Below are positions 34,137 through 41,563 of a DNA stretch of 64,000 nucleotides, piece by piece. Made by a program: the position numbers and the translations under genes. The DNA is from a virus: positions 22,371 through 86,370 of the IMG/VR virus record IMGVR_UViG_3300022074_000015; one strand, 5' to 3'. The notes beneath the pieces were generated by a model. It made no database searches, was not told the origin of the DNA, and saw only the letters and a program-made list of their open reading frames with translations. Numbering within the stretch: the stretch's first letter is position 1; each line of letters opens with the position of its first letter.

Positions 34137-34313
34137 ATGCACAATCTTATTTCTCGCAATCAATTAGCAGAATGGATTCATTTTGAGAACACGATAGACC
34201 GATGTAATGACGAATTAGATCTGGTAAACGACTATTTTGACTGCTTAATTGAATGCGATGAAGACCAGTCTACATGTAAGCGAATCTGCAGAATTCTTTT
34301 AGATGAGGGTTGA
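34137..34313 (+). CDS. Small acidic cysteine-containing protein
   Basis: 58 residues from ATG 34137, chosen because GGAGG lies 4 nt upstream; an in-frame ATG at 34122 lacks a ribosome site. The body NQLAEWIHFENTIDRCNDELDLVNDYFDCLIECDEDQSTCKRICRIL is helical, with five Cys spaced as C-x11-13-C-x3-C-x6-C-x3-C, which may bind a metal or form disulfides. The stop codon lies in the loop of an intrinsic terminator. Function unknown. Confidence 0.55.
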   Translation: MHNLISRNQLAEWIHFENTIDRCNDELDLVNDYFDCLIECDEDQSTCKRICRILLDEG

Positions 34314-34328
34314 TCACCCTCTTTTTTT
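34305..34328 (+). terminator. Intrinsic terminator
   Basis: Stem GAGGGT (34305-34310) / ACCCTC (34316-34321), loop TGATC containing the stop of the 34137 gene, then seven T (34322-34328). An extended -10 promoter begins 4 nt later. Confidence 0.85.
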
Positions 34329-34331
34329 ATG

Positions 34332-34340
34332 TGCTATAAT
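34332..34340 (+). promoter_or_regulatory. Extended -10 early promoter TGCTATAAT
   Basis: TGC followed by TATAAT (34335-34340), in the same TGTGCTATAATATCT context as the promoter before glutaredoxin. A weak TTGATC -35 (34310-34315, 19-nt spacer) would overlap the terminator loop. It precedes the ATG at 34362 and probably also serves thyX. Confidence 0.7.
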
Positions 34341-34361
34341 ATCTTCAGTGTATACACTATT

Positions 34362-34544
34362 ATGGACAAAGAACGATTAAAACTCATCGTCCGTAACTTA
34401 GAACTTTTGGTTGATGGGTTGAAAGCAGAGGTGTATTCGGATCCAAGTGCTTATATAGATAAGCGCGATAATTTCGACGATCCTCCACATCATTACAGCG
34501 ATTACGACGAGGTGTTTAACGATGACGATGGGTATCCCGACTGA
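34362..34544 (+). CDS. Small acidic conserved cyanophage protein
   Basis: 60 residues from ATG 34362. The helical start MDKERLKLIVRNLELLVDGLKAEVYSDPSAY is followed by a strongly acidic tail (DYDEVFNDDDGYPD). I recognise this pattern from small proteins encoded upstream of thyX in cyanophages; no function is known. The acidic tail might mimic DNA or contact a host protein, which is speculation. Its 3' end overlaps the 34528 gene. Confidence 0.65.
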   Translation: MDKERLKLIVRNLELLVDGLKAEVYSDPSAYIDKRDNFDDPPHHYSDYDEVFNDDDGYPD

Positions 34545-34698
34545 CAGGGCTAGAAAATATATGAAATTGCTTCGCAGATTAGTGAAGCAAGAACATCTCT
34601 ACACAGAAGAAAAACTTATAGAGATGAAGAAACAATTGCGAGTTCTAGAAAAAGAACTTGCTATACTGGAGAAAAAAGTATCTAAGGGATTTAAATGA
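34528..34698 (+). CDS. Small basic coiled-coil protein
   Basis: 56 residues (58 if the in-frame ATG at 34522 is used). After MGIPTDRARKYMKLLRRLVKQEHLYTEEKL comes a heptad pattern (IEMKKQLRVLEKELAILEKKV) indicating a coiled coil. It overlaps the acidic gene upstream and its TGA overlaps the ATG of thyX (ATGA), supporting real translation. The charge is opposite to that of the preceding acidic protein, so the two could interact; that is inference. Function unknown. Confidence 0.6.
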   Translation: MGIPTDRARKYMKLLRRLVKQEHLYTEEKLIEMKKQLRVLEKELAILEKKVSKGFK

Positions 34699-35330
34699 GC
34701 GTAAAATTTATCAGTGTGACTCCTGATGCGGAGAAGATGATGGCATATGTTGCCCGCGTCTCAAACCCCAATAATCAAGAAAATCCTAACTACGCCAAAT
34801 TGTTGGGTTACTGTATTAAGCACAACCACTGGTCTGTGTTTGAACAGGCATTTATGACTCTGGAACTTGAAACTACCAGAGGATTAGCGGCTCAAGTGCT
34901 TCGTCACCGTAGTTTCACATATCAAGAATTTTCGCAACGCTACGCTGATAGTTCAATGCTTGCGGACACTATTCCTATTCCTGAACTTCGTCGTCAGGAT
35001 ACCAAGAATCGTCAGAATTCTATTGATGATATTGATCCTTTTGTCAAGCAAGAGTTTGAAATCAAAATTCGTCGTCACTTTGATGAAGCAATGACACTGT
35101 ATCAATCTATGCTTGATATGGGGATCGCAAAGGAATGTTCACGTTTTGTGCTTCCCCTTGCCACGCCTACTAGAATCTACATGTCCGGTTCATGCCGTTC
35201 ATGGATTCATTATATCAATCTGCGTACCGCTAACGGTACTCAGAAAGAGCATATGGATCTCGCAGAAGGTTGTAAGAAAGTCTTTATTGAGCAATTTCCA
35301 ACCTGTGCTGAGGCACTAGAATGGAAGTAA
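34695..35330 (+). CDS. thyX: Flavin-dependent thymidylate synthase ThyX
   Basis: 211 residues, the usual length. The ThyX signature RHRx7S is present at residues 70-80 (RHRSFTYQEFS), together with QRYADSS and a C-terminal SCRSWIHYINLRTANGTQKEH segment. The enzyme makes dTMP from dUMP using methylene-tetrahydrofolate and FAD/NADPH, feeding phage DNA synthesis. Cyanophages commonly carry thyX in place of the T4 td gene. It is coupled to the upstream 34528 gene by an ATGA overlap and overlaps the start of the oxygenase gene at 35321. Confidence 0.95.
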   Translation: MSVKFISVTPDAEKMMAYVARVSNPNNQENPNYAKLLGYCIKHNHWSVFEQAFMTLELETTRGLAAQVLRHRSFTYQEFSQRYADSSMLADTIPIPELRRQDTKNRQNSIDDIDPFVKQEFEIKIRRHFDEAMTLYQSMLDMGIAKECSRFVLPLATPTRIYMSGSCRSWIHYINLRTANGTQKEHMDLAEGCKKVFIEQFPTCAEALEWK

Positions 35331-35851
35331 AGATTATTGATGATGCCCTTCCTATTCAAACCTTTGAACTCGTTAAGAGAAATTTATTCTTTAATCCAAA
35401 ACTAAATCTTTATGTTCAAGGTGAAGTTTCGGGTCATGGTATTGATGATAAAAACAGTTTAGATAATTGGTGTTTATATCATTCTTTTTATAATGAAGGA
35501 AAACCCAATAATGATGAATTTTATGATTTACTGAATATTTTTGGTAAGTTTTTGACATTCAAATTAAATGGTAAAACTTATTCGCATAAAGCAATTTTGA
35601 GAATAAAATTAAATCATTTTCCTAGAACACAAACTCTATACAAACATCCTTATCATTCGGATACACCATTTGATCATCATTCTGGCATTTATTGTCTTAA
35701 TACTTGTGATGGTTACACTGAGTTTGAAGATGGCACTAAAATTAATAGTATTGGGAATAGATTTTATACATTTAACGGAAGTGTTAAACACAGATCAACC
35801 ACCACAACAAATGCCAAGGGTAGAGTCAATTTGAACTTCAATTGGTTATAA
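35321..35851 (+). CDS. 2OG-Fe(II) oxygenase, prolyl-4-hydroxylase-like
   Basis: 176 residues. The iron site is H112-x-D114 in HPYHSDTPFDHHSGIYCLNTCDG, with distal H157 in SVKHRSTT and the 2OG-binding Arg in GRVNLNFNW. The strand GYTEFEDGTKINSIGNRFYTF is typical of P4H-type double-stranded beta-helix enzymes. The ATG lies inside the 3' end of thyX. The substrate is unknown; cyanophage homologues have been suggested to act on proteins or DNA-related targets without proof. Confidence 0.8.
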   Translation: MEVKIIDDALPIQTFELVKRNLFFNPKLNLYVQGEVSGHGIDDKNSLDNWCLYHSFYNEGKPNNDEFYDLLNIFGKFLTFKLNGKTYSHKAILRIKLNHFPRTQTLYKHPYHSDTPFDHHSGIYCLNTCDGYTEFEDGTKINSIGNRFYTFNGSVKHRSTTTTNAKGRVNLNFNWL

Positions 35852-35857
35852 TAAATA
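35850..35857 (+). promoter_or_regulatory. T4-type late promoter AATAAATA
   Basis: AATAAATA overlapping the stop of the oxygenase gene, 20 nt before the ATG at 35878. Confidence 0.45.
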
Positions 35858-35877
35858 AAACACTTGAATTTAGTATC

Positions 35878-36120
35878 ATGCCCATATATCCTGTTAAACA
35901 CAAAGAAACCGGGGAAGAAAAGGAATTAAACTTGACAATTTCTGATTATGAGAAATGGAGGAAAGAAAATCCCGATTGGGATAAGGATTGGTCAAAGGGA
36001 GTAGCATCTGCTCAGGAAGTTGGAGATTGGCAAAATAAACTTGTTTCCAGAAATCCTGGATGGAATGATGTCCTTGGTAAAGCAGCAAAAGCACCTGGTT
36101 CTAGAGTAAAGAAAATTTAG
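35878..36120 (+). CDS. Small conserved T4-like phage protein related to FmdB-type zinc ribbons
   Basis: 80 residues from ATG 35878. MPIYPVKHKETGEEKELNLTISDYEKWRKENPDWDKDWSKG, with a GWNDVLGKAAKAPGSRVKKI end, is a family widespread in T4-like phages. The start MPIYP and the layout recall FmdB/CxxC zinc ribbons, but the metal-binding Cys residues are absent, so it is probably a derived, metal-free form. Function unknown. It precedes phoH by 1 nt. Confidence 0.65.
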   Translation: MPIYPVKHKETGEEKELNLTISDYEKWRKENPDWDKDWSKGVASAQEVGDWQNKLVSRNPGWNDVLGKAAKAPGSRVKKI

Positions 36121-36121
36121 T

Positions 36122-36880
36122 ATGGCAAGAAGAAAAAGAGCATCTGCAGAGCAACCTATTGGGGTTGGACTCACTACAAAACAGATGAAAAGAAAAAAAC
36201 CACTCAGCCAGGAATACTTGGTTGGTATTGATCCACTATCTGATAATCAGAAGCAACTGTTTGATTCTTATCAAGAAGGAAAACATATCGTTGCCTATGG
36301 ATGCGCAGGAACAGGTAAAACCTTTATAACCCTCTACAACGCGCTTCGTGACGTTTTAAGTGAAAATACTCCTTACGAAAGAATCTATCTTGTACGCTCT
36401 CTTGTAGCAACCAGAGAGATAGGATTTTTGCCAGGTTCCCATGAAGACAAGGCAGACATTTACCAAATTCCATATAAGAATATGGTGAAGTATATGTTCC
36501 AGATGCCTAGTGATGCAGACTTTGAGATGCTATATGGAAACCTGAAGTCTCAAGAGTCCATTAAATTCTGGTCTACTTCATTCTTACGTGGAACTACTCT
36601 TGATAACGCTATTGTTATTGTGGATGAGTTCCAGAATCTGAACTTCCATGAACTTGATAGTATCATCACTCGTGTTGGTGAGAATACTAAGATCTGCTTC
36701 TGTGGTGATGCACGTCAATCTGATCTACAAAAAGATAAGGAAAAGAATGGTATTGTTGATTTTCTAAGTATATTGCGTAAAATGGAATCTTTTGATATAA
36801 TTGAGTTTGGTGTTGATGACATTGTTCGTTCAGGACTTGTTAAAGAATACATCATCGCAAAAATGGAATCGGGTTTTTAA
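36122..36880 (+). CDS. phoH: PhoH-like P-loop ATPase
   Basis: 252 residues. Walker A G60-C-A-G-T-G-K-T67, then YLVRSLVATREIGFLPG, and Walker B AIVIVDEFQN with D168-E169, the order found in the PhoH family. The N-terminal 40 residues are basic (MARRKRASAEQ...KRKK) and may contact nucleic acid. phoH is one of the most common cyanophage accessory genes; the biochemical role is unresolved, with links to phosphate stress and RNA metabolism. It is translationally coupled to the exonuclease gene (TAATG overlap). Confidence 0.92.
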   Translation: MARRKRASAEQPIGVGLTTKQMKRKKPLSQEYLVGIDPLSDNQKQLFDSYQEGKHIVAYGCAGTGKTFITLYNALRDVLSENTPYERIYLVRSLVATREIGFLPGSHEDKADIYQIPYKNMVKYMFQMPSDADFEMLYGNLKSQESIKFWSTSFLRGTTLDNAIVIVDEFQNLNFHELDSIITRVGENTKICFCGDARQSDLQKDKEKNGIVDFLSILRKMESFDIIEFGVDDIVRSGLVKEYIIAKMESGF

Positions 36881-37557
36881 TGTTTAATCATGTTGATGTT
36901 AATCTTCCCAGTCTGGAACGTGAAACTATTGATGGTGTAAGATACTATAAAGTTCCAGATGATGAAGAACTCCTAAGACTGGTCTCCATTACATCGGTGA
37001 CCAGTCATTTTAATAAGGAGATATTTGTTAATTGGAGAAAAAAAGTTGGTAATGAAGAAGCAGATCGTATCACTAAACGCGCTACTAGCCGTGGAACTGA
37101 TATGCATACTCTTGTAGAATATCATCTTAAAAATGAAGGTCTTCCAAAGGTTCAACCAATATCTGACTTTCTATTCAAGATTTCCAAAGAAAAGCTAAAA
37201 CTTATAAATAATATTTACGCCCTTGAAGGGTCTCTGTATAGTAAACAACTGGGTGTAGCAGGGACTGTAGATTGTATTGCTGAATATGACGGCGAGTTAG
37301 CTATAATCGACTTTAAAACATCAGCAAAACCAAAACCACGAGAGTGGATCGACCACTATTTTGTCCAATGTATGGCATATGGTTGTATGCTATATGAATT
37401 GACTGGTATTTCAGTCAAAAAACTTGTAATCATTATGGCTTGTGAAAATGGAGAATGTGTCGTCTATGAAGAGCGTGACAAATCAAAGTACATCAAACTA
37501 CTCACCGAGTACATTAGAAAGTTTGTTAGAGATAAATTGGAACTCTATGGAACCTAA
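36880..37557 (+). CDS. PD-(D/E)XK exonuclease (Cas4/MGME1-like)
   Basis: 225 residues. The nuclease core is visible as H99-region RGTDMHTLVEYHL, D131 in GTVDCIAEYDG and D144-F-K146 in LAIIDFKTS, followed by a YFVQCMAYGCML helix: the arrangement of RecB-like and MGME1-type single-strand exonucleases. No Fe-S cluster Cys set of Cas4 is seen. Standing between phoH and gp33/gp59, it likely trims DNA ends in replication or recombination. The gp33 gene starts 11 nt before its end. Confidence 0.8.
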   Translation: MFNHVDVNLPSLERETIDGVRYYKVPDDEELLRLVSITSVTSHFNKEIFVNWRKKVGNEEADRITKRATSRGTDMHTLVEYHLKNEGLPKVQPISDFLFKISKEKLKLINNIYALEGSLYSKQLGVAGTVDCIAEYDGELAIIDFKTSAKPKPREWIDHYFVQCMAYGCMLYELTGISVKKLVIIMACENGECVVYEERDKSKYIKLLTEYIRKFVRDKLELYGT

Positions 37558-37807
37558 TAAAGAACTAGAAAAGGCAATTGAGAGTAAATTTTTGACTCCA
37601 TCAAAATTTGCTATAGAAATTGAGAAGATTGTTTCTAACGAGAGACTTAATTACATTGATGCTATCGTTCACTATTGCGAAATCAATGAACTTGAGGTAG
37701 ACTCTATTACTAAGTTGGTCTCCAAACCTCTTAAAGAAAAACTGAAGTGGGATGCTACCCGTCTCAACTTCATGAAGCGTACCTCAAGAGCAAAACTTCC
37801 TCTATGA
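37547..37807 (+). CDS. gp33: gp33-like late transcription coactivator
   Basis: 86 residues from ATG 37547 (T4 gp33 is about 112). SKFAIEIEKIVSNERLNYIDAIVHYCEINELEVDSITKLVSKPLKEKLKWDATRLN parallels the T4 gp33 core of an F-x3-IEK-x-V segment followed by a Tyr-x-x-Ala helix and an acidic/Asn patch. In T4, gp33 binds the RNA polymerase beta-flap and links the gp45 clamp to late transcription. Its place beside gp59 and gp32 matches T4 gene order. The many late promoters in this window require such a factor. Sequence similarity is modest. Confidence 0.7.
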   Translation: MEPNKELEKAIESKFLTPSKFAIEIEKIVSNERLNYIDAIVHYCEINELEVDSITKLVSKPLKEKLKWDATRLNFMKRTSRAKLPL

Positions 37808-38400
37808 TCGTGACACCCTTTGAAACTTATCAACATTATTTGTCACTAAAAAATCATTTCACTAATCCCAAATACGACTTCTTTAAATACGGAGCAAAGA
37901 CCCGTGCTAGTTTGACCTCTTTTAACAAGAGGAAAGACAAGTATTGGTTTGAAAAGACTTCTCGTAAGTATTCCGATGAAGAGGTCGTTGATTTTTTGGT
38001 GTCTAATTTTTCTGCTGCCGAAAATCCACAAAGTTTATGGATAGGAGAAATCATCAACTCTGGTGAAAGAACTTACGCGGAGTGGATGAAACGTAGGCAG
38101 AGTTCAACATATCTTTTTAAAGAACAAAGTAATGATCTACTTTCAGAGAATGAATTACAAGATTTACTTGAGTGTTCTAGGGGGCATCCTAAAATTTTGA
38201 AAGCATATCTAGGTGGTAAAATTTCACTAGAAAACTTTGTGATTTGGGATAAGATCTTCAATTTTTCCAAAGACTTTGATAAAAAGTTGAGTGATCCCGT
38301 ATGGGAAACCGTAAGTCTGAAATTAAAAAAATATGGACCCTTCATAAATATTGATGTGTTCAAATACAAAAAAATTCTAAGGGAATTAGTGCATGAGTGA
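37804..38400 (+). CDS. gp59: gp59-like loader of replicative helicase
   Basis: 198 residues from ATG 37804 (T4 gp59: 217). Clear T4-like landmarks: YQHYLSLKNHFTNPKYDFFKYGAKTRAS, KRKDKYWFEKTSRKYSDEEVVDFLVSNF, LWIGEI, LLECSRGHPKILKAYLGGKISLENFVIWDKI and the C-terminal VWETVSLKLKKYGPFINID. It loads the gp41 helicase on gp32-coated forks during recombination-dependent replication. Its start overlaps the gp33 stop (ATGA) and its end overlaps the DUF1825-like gene. Confidence 0.88.
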   Translation: MIVTPFETYQHYLSLKNHFTNPKYDFFKYGAKTRASLTSFNKRKDKYWFEKTSRKYSDEEVVDFLVSNFSAAENPQSLWIGEIINSGERTYAEWMKRRQSSTYLFKEQSNDLLSENELQDLLECSRGHPKILKAYLGGKISLENFVIWDKIFNFSKDFDKKLSDPVWETVSLKLKKYGPFINIDVFKYKKILRELVHE

Positions 38401-38725
38401 CTTTTTTGATTCTGATATCATTCAGGAAGAACTGAATGAGATTAATAAACTCCAAGAGAAAATCTACGGTTCTCTCTTTGGATTTGGCATGATGGACAAG
38501 GAAGAGAAACTTGAGCACATTGAAATTCTTCAGGACTTGCTAGAAAAGCAGAAAGTGATGTATACTAGACTATCTCTTTCAGATGATCCTAAAGCGATTG
38601 AGATGAAAGAGAATTTGAGAAAATCAGTAGCAATGATGGGATTCCCACCTGAGACTGATATGACTATGCTTTTTAGAAGTATGAACGCAACTATTGAGGC
38701 ACTCAAAAAATACGTTGACGCCTGA
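38393..38725 (+). CDS. DUF1825-like protein of cyanobacterial type
   Basis: 110 residues. MSDFFDSDIIQEELNEINKLQEKIYGSLFGFGMMDKEEKLEHIEILQDLLEKQKVMYTRLSLSDDPKAIEMKENLR is the hallmark of DUF1825, a family otherwise confined, as far as I know, to cyanobacteria and cyanophages. It is helical with a coiled-coil centre. The function is unknown. It lies between gp59 and gp32, where T4 has no counterpart, so it probably came from a host and may act in replication or transcription; this is inference from position. It supports a cyanobacterial host. Confidence 0.8.
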   Translation: MSDFFDSDIIQEELNEINKLQEKIYGSLFGFGMMDKEEKLEHIEILQDLLEKQKVMYTRLSLSDDPKAIEMKENLRKSVAMMGFPPETDMTMLFRSMNATIEALKKYVDA

Positions 38726-38743
38726 TAGTTTTCTTGCTATACT
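38715..38743 (+). promoter_or_regulatory. Early/middle promoter TTGACG-17-TATACT with extended -10
   Basis: TTGACG at 38715-38720, a 17-nt spacer, TATACT at 38738-38743 with a TGC extension (38735-38737). It overlaps the end of the DUF1825-like gene and lies 41 nt before the gp32 ATG, giving gp32 its own transcript. Confidence 0.75.
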
Positions 38744-38784
38744 ATCTAAGTAAATCCAAACATCCAATTTATCCGAGGTATCTA

Positions 38785-39714
38785 ATGTCTTTCGCAGACC
38801 TTAAAAAGCAATCCAAACTTGGTTCCCTGACCCAAAAACTGGTCAAGGAAGTCGAAAAAATGAATAACAATGGCGGTGGTTCTTCTGATGACCGTCTCTG
38901 GAAACTAGAGTGTGATAAGAGCGGCAATGGTTATGCCGTTATCCGTTTCCTGCCCGCACCCGATGGTGAAGATCTGCCTTTCGTGAAACTGTACTCTCAC
39001 GCCTTCCAAGGTCCTGGTGGTTGGTACATTGAAAACTCTCTGACCACTTTGGGTCAGAAAGATCCTGTATCTGAGTGTAACTCTCTGCTGTGGAACAATG
39101 GCACTGATGCAGGTAAAGATGCTGCTCGTAAGCAGAAGCGTAAACTGACTTATATCAGCAACATCTATGTTGTGAAAGACCCTGCTAACCCTCAGAATGA
39201 AGGCAGAGTCATGCTGTATAAGTATGGCAAGAAAATCTTCGACAAACTCACCGCTGCTATGCAACCTGAGTTTGAGGATGAAGAGGCAATTGATCCGTTC
39301 GACTTCTGGCAAGGTGCCAACTTTAAACTGAAAGCAAAGAACGTTGCAGGTTATCGTAACTACGATTCTTCTGAGTTCGCCGCTCAAGGCGCACTCTTGG
39401 ACGACGATGACGCAATGGAAGCAATTTGGAAGAAGCAATTCTCTCTTCAAGAGTTTGTTGCTGCCGATCAGTTCAAAGATTATGATACTCTGAAGAAGCG
39501 TCTTGATTATGTTCTTGGTAACAAGGGCACTCCTCGCTTCCAAGATGAAGAGTCAGTGAATGAAGAAGAAGAGTTCCGACGTGAAAACCGTGGTGCTACT
39601 CCTACGGTAACTTCCACTCCTGGTGACTTCAACGCAGAGGATATCGTGACCTCCAGTTCTTCATCTGATGATGATGACGCACTTTCATACTTCGCCAAAC
39701 TTGCTGAAGATTGA
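38785..39714 (+). CDS. gp32: gp32 single-stranded DNA-binding protein
   Basis: 309 residues from ATG 38785, preceded by CCGAGGT. The start MSFADLKKQSKLGSLTQKLVKE is the LAST-type N-terminal cooperativity region; the core holds FLPAPDGEDLPFVKLYSHAF, GGWYIEN, ISNIYVVKDPANPQNEGRVMLYKYGKKIFDKL and FWQGANFKLKAKNVAGYRNYDSS. The acidic Ser/Asp-rich tail (SSSSSDDDDALSYFAKLAED) recruits replication proteins in T4. The T4 zinc site is not kept: only one Cys (DPVSECNSLLW) remains where T4 has the C-x2-C pair. It coats ssDNA at forks and recombination intermediates. Codon use is GC-richer than in neighbours, as for a highly expressed gene. Confidence 0.95.
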   Translation: MSFADLKKQSKLGSLTQKLVKEVEKMNNNGGGSSDDRLWKLECDKSGNGYAVIRFLPAPDGEDLPFVKLYSHAFQGPGGWYIENSLTTLGQKDPVSECNSLLWNNGTDAGKDAARKQKRKLTYISNIYVVKDPANPQNEGRVMLYKYGKKIFDKLTAAMQPEFEDEEAIDPFDFWQGANFKLKAKNVAGYRNYDSSEFAAQGALLDDDDAMEAIWKKQFSLQEFVAADQFKDYDTLKKRLDYVLGNKGTPRFQDEESVNEEEEFRRENRGATPTVTSTPGDFNAEDIVTSSSSSDDDDALSYFAKLAED

Positions 39715-39732
39715 TAGTGAAATATAATCAAA

Positions 39733-39763
39733 TATGCCTTACACTTTTAGTGATTGCGGCATA
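39733..39763. terminator. Weak hairpin between convergent gp32 and gp53
   Basis: TATGCC (39733-39738) and GGCATA (39758-39763) can pair over a 19-nt loop in the 63-nt gap between the two convergent genes, with AT-rich flanks but no clean T-run. It may be a weak bidirectional terminator. Confidence 0.3.
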
Positions 39764-39777
39764 CTTTAATTTGTTAT

Positions 39778-40488
39778 TTAAGTGATGAGTCTTGTGTTCT
39801 CTGTAGTCATTAGTTTCTTATTGATTGTCAGAGAACTCTCATCATAGTTCATCAAGGTTCTCATATCATTTAAAAACTGCTGAAGGTAAGAAGGTTTCAT
39901 CAGATCGATGTTCCTTTTACCTTCATTTTTTATGGTTTCATACTCAAAGTTTGATATACCTACAACAGGACTAATATTATTGCTGACTGAGGTGTATTTT
40001 ATATTATCTGTTTGTGGTCTTACACCAACGTAGTATGTTGAATTTAAAGTAGCATCATACGGTGGCGGAATGCTAAAGTCTGCTTGAACCTTTTGTCCAG
40101 CAGGCACAATAAGTCTTCCTCTACGGTCTCTTACTTCAAACGTTTCATAATGATGAACAGAATTTAATTCAGTTCCGTACTTATCTTCAGAGTAGCGATA
40201 TAAATCATAATTACTCAGTGGCCATTCATCTTTGATATTTGTTATTCCTGATGATAGAACAACTATCCAATCACGATCGGGTGATCCATAAAGTTTATCT
40301 GCTATCACATCTGGTCTCTCACCATCTTGAATTGTGTACTTTGAGAAAAAGGCAACACTGTCCAATACATCATCTTTCAATTTTACTCTACGAAAGAGAT
40401 TCTTGATTCTTATATACTCCTGTGATGAAGTCTTATGTAATAAGTTTGACTGATATAGAATATCAGGTAGTTCTCTAAAATATGACAT
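39778..40488 (-). CDS. gp53: gp53 baseplate wedge protein
   Basis: 236 residues on the - strand. The LysM-like N-terminal part KYTIQDGERPDVIADKLYGSPDRDWIVVLSSGITNIKDEWPLSNYDLYRY is typical of T4-like gp53; the C-terminal half ends SYLQQFLNDMRTLMNYDESS. In T4, gp53 completes the baseplate wedge and is needed for wedges to join around the hub. Its start overlaps the gp48 stop, forming an operon gp4-41564 gene-gp48-gp53 transcribed leftwards toward gp32. Confidence 0.88.
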   Translation of the reverse strand: MSYFRELPDILYQSNLLHKTSSQEYIRIKNLFRRVKLKDDVLDSVAFFSKYTIQDGERPDVIADKLYGSPDRDWIVVLSSGITNIKDEWPLSNYDLYRYSEDKYGTELNSVHHYETFEVRDRRGRLIVPAGQKVQADFSIPPPYDATLNSTYYVGVRPQTDNIKYTSVSNNISPVVGISNFEYETIKNEGKRNIDLMKPSYLQQFLNDMRTLMNYDESSLTINKKLMTTENTRLIT

Positions 40489-41549
40489 CAGAAACCTACT
40501 CCATCTGGATGGTCTGCGTAATCTTCCATATAAATTGGATTGATTTCTTTTAGTATTAAAGACATTCTTATGTGAACAGGAGTTCCATCCTGATAGGTAG
40601 CATAAGTTCCGGATGCGGTGTAGTCGATGCTTACATTTTCAAGAACACCAAGTTTGAAATTATGAAGAAATGGATGTTTGTTTTCCCCACCAGAAACGTA
40701 TTCAAATTGGAATACATCTGGTGAATTGATGAAGACACCATTACCTTTTTTGGCAACAGTTGCCATTTTAATAGTTCTGATTATTCTCCTAACCATGTCT
40801 CCTTCTTTAGGATCTCTAGGAGTAAAATCAAAAACAAATGGAAAAGATCTTAATGTTACGCTGTTGAAGAGCAACTCCAGATTAGATTGAAGAATTTGAC
40901 CAGAGGAACGAGTAATAAGTGATTGTGGATTTACGTTAGCACCAAGTTGATTGATAGCGGTAGCACTTAAAATTGACTTAATAGCATTCATTGTGCCAGA
41001 ACCAACTCGATCTGCTGATCTAAAGATAGAACTTGCTATTTCTGTAGTATTCTTCAATGCTTTCGCTGGATCTTTAATAGCAGCATCTGCTAATGCTAAT
41101 CCTGCCGCTTGTAATGGATTTAAAGTGTCTTCCGAATATCCTACAGTTAATGAATCTGAGATCTGTTGTGGTATTGGAAGCCAAATATATTTGGAATCTT
41201 TTTTCAGTGAATTAGCTTCTGGATCTGATAGTTTTTTATGAAATCGTTCATCTTTCTCCAGCACAGGATCTATACTTGTAACCCCGATTTTATTTCCTTT
41301 TGAATCTGTTTGAAATTTTACTATACCTTTATCGCCGGTCAAATTTAATGGATTTTCTATTTGCTTGAAAATTCTTATAAGCAGCATATCTTGATGGTCA
41401 ACCTCAACATCTAAGGGATATTGAAGGACATCAGCAGGTTTTACCTGTGTTGGATCTGGCGATACATTCAAACCATCCTTGAGGACTGATACATAATCTC
41501 TACCCAGGTCTAAAGTGTCACCAAGATCTGTATTATAATTGATAGCCAT
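40488..41549 (-). CDS. gp48: gp48 baseplate tail-tube cap protein
   Basis: 353 residues, close to T4 gp48 (364). The start MAINYNTDLGDTLDLGRDYVSVLKDGLNV, a central AGLALADAAIKDPAKAL helix, and a C-terminal tube-like domain (FVFDFTPRDPKEGDMVRRIIRTIKMATVAKKG, FVYVSGG-type loops and DYTASGTYATYQDGTPVHIRMSLILKEINPIYMEDY) fit the gp48 family, which caps the central baseplate and, with gp54, starts tail-tube growth. A TCTAAATA late promoter on the - strand lies 20 nt upstream. Confidence 0.88.
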   Translation of the reverse strand: MAINYNTDLGDTLDLGRDYVSVLKDGLNVSPDPTQVKPADVLQYPLDVEVDHQDMLLIRIFKQIENPLNLTGDKGIVKFQTDSKGNKIGVTSIDPVLEKDERFHKKLSDPEANSLKKDSKYIWLPIPQQISDSLTVGYSEDTLNPLQAAGLALADAAIKDPAKALKNTTEIASSIFRSADRVGSGTMNAIKSILSATAINQLGANVNPQSLITRSSGQILQSNLELLFNSVTLRSFPFVFDFTPRDPKEGDMVRRIIRTIKMATVAKKGNGVFINSPDVFQFEYVSGGENKHPFLHNFKLGVLENVSIDYTASGTYATYQDGTPVHIRMSLILKEINPIYMEDYADHPDGVGF

Positions 41550-41563
41550 CTATAGATAGATTT

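Noticed and set aside
34636-34667. Promoter for thyX (TTGCGA ... TGCTATACT)
   Set aside because: The -35 is poor and the spacer is 20 nt; the site lies in the coding region of 34528, and the 34332 promoter can serve thyX.
35878-36120. Active zinc-ribbon regulator (FmdB type)
   Set aside because: The expected CxxC pairs are missing, so metal binding cannot be supported.
36880-37557. Cas4 of a phage CRISPR system
   Set aside because: The four Fe-S cluster Cys are absent and no cas genes or repeats are nearby; a replication exonuclease fits better.
30842-39714. Photosynthesis or carbon-metabolism auxiliary genes (psbA, psbD, hli, talC)
   Set aside because: None of the translated products shows their motifs; they may lie outside this window.
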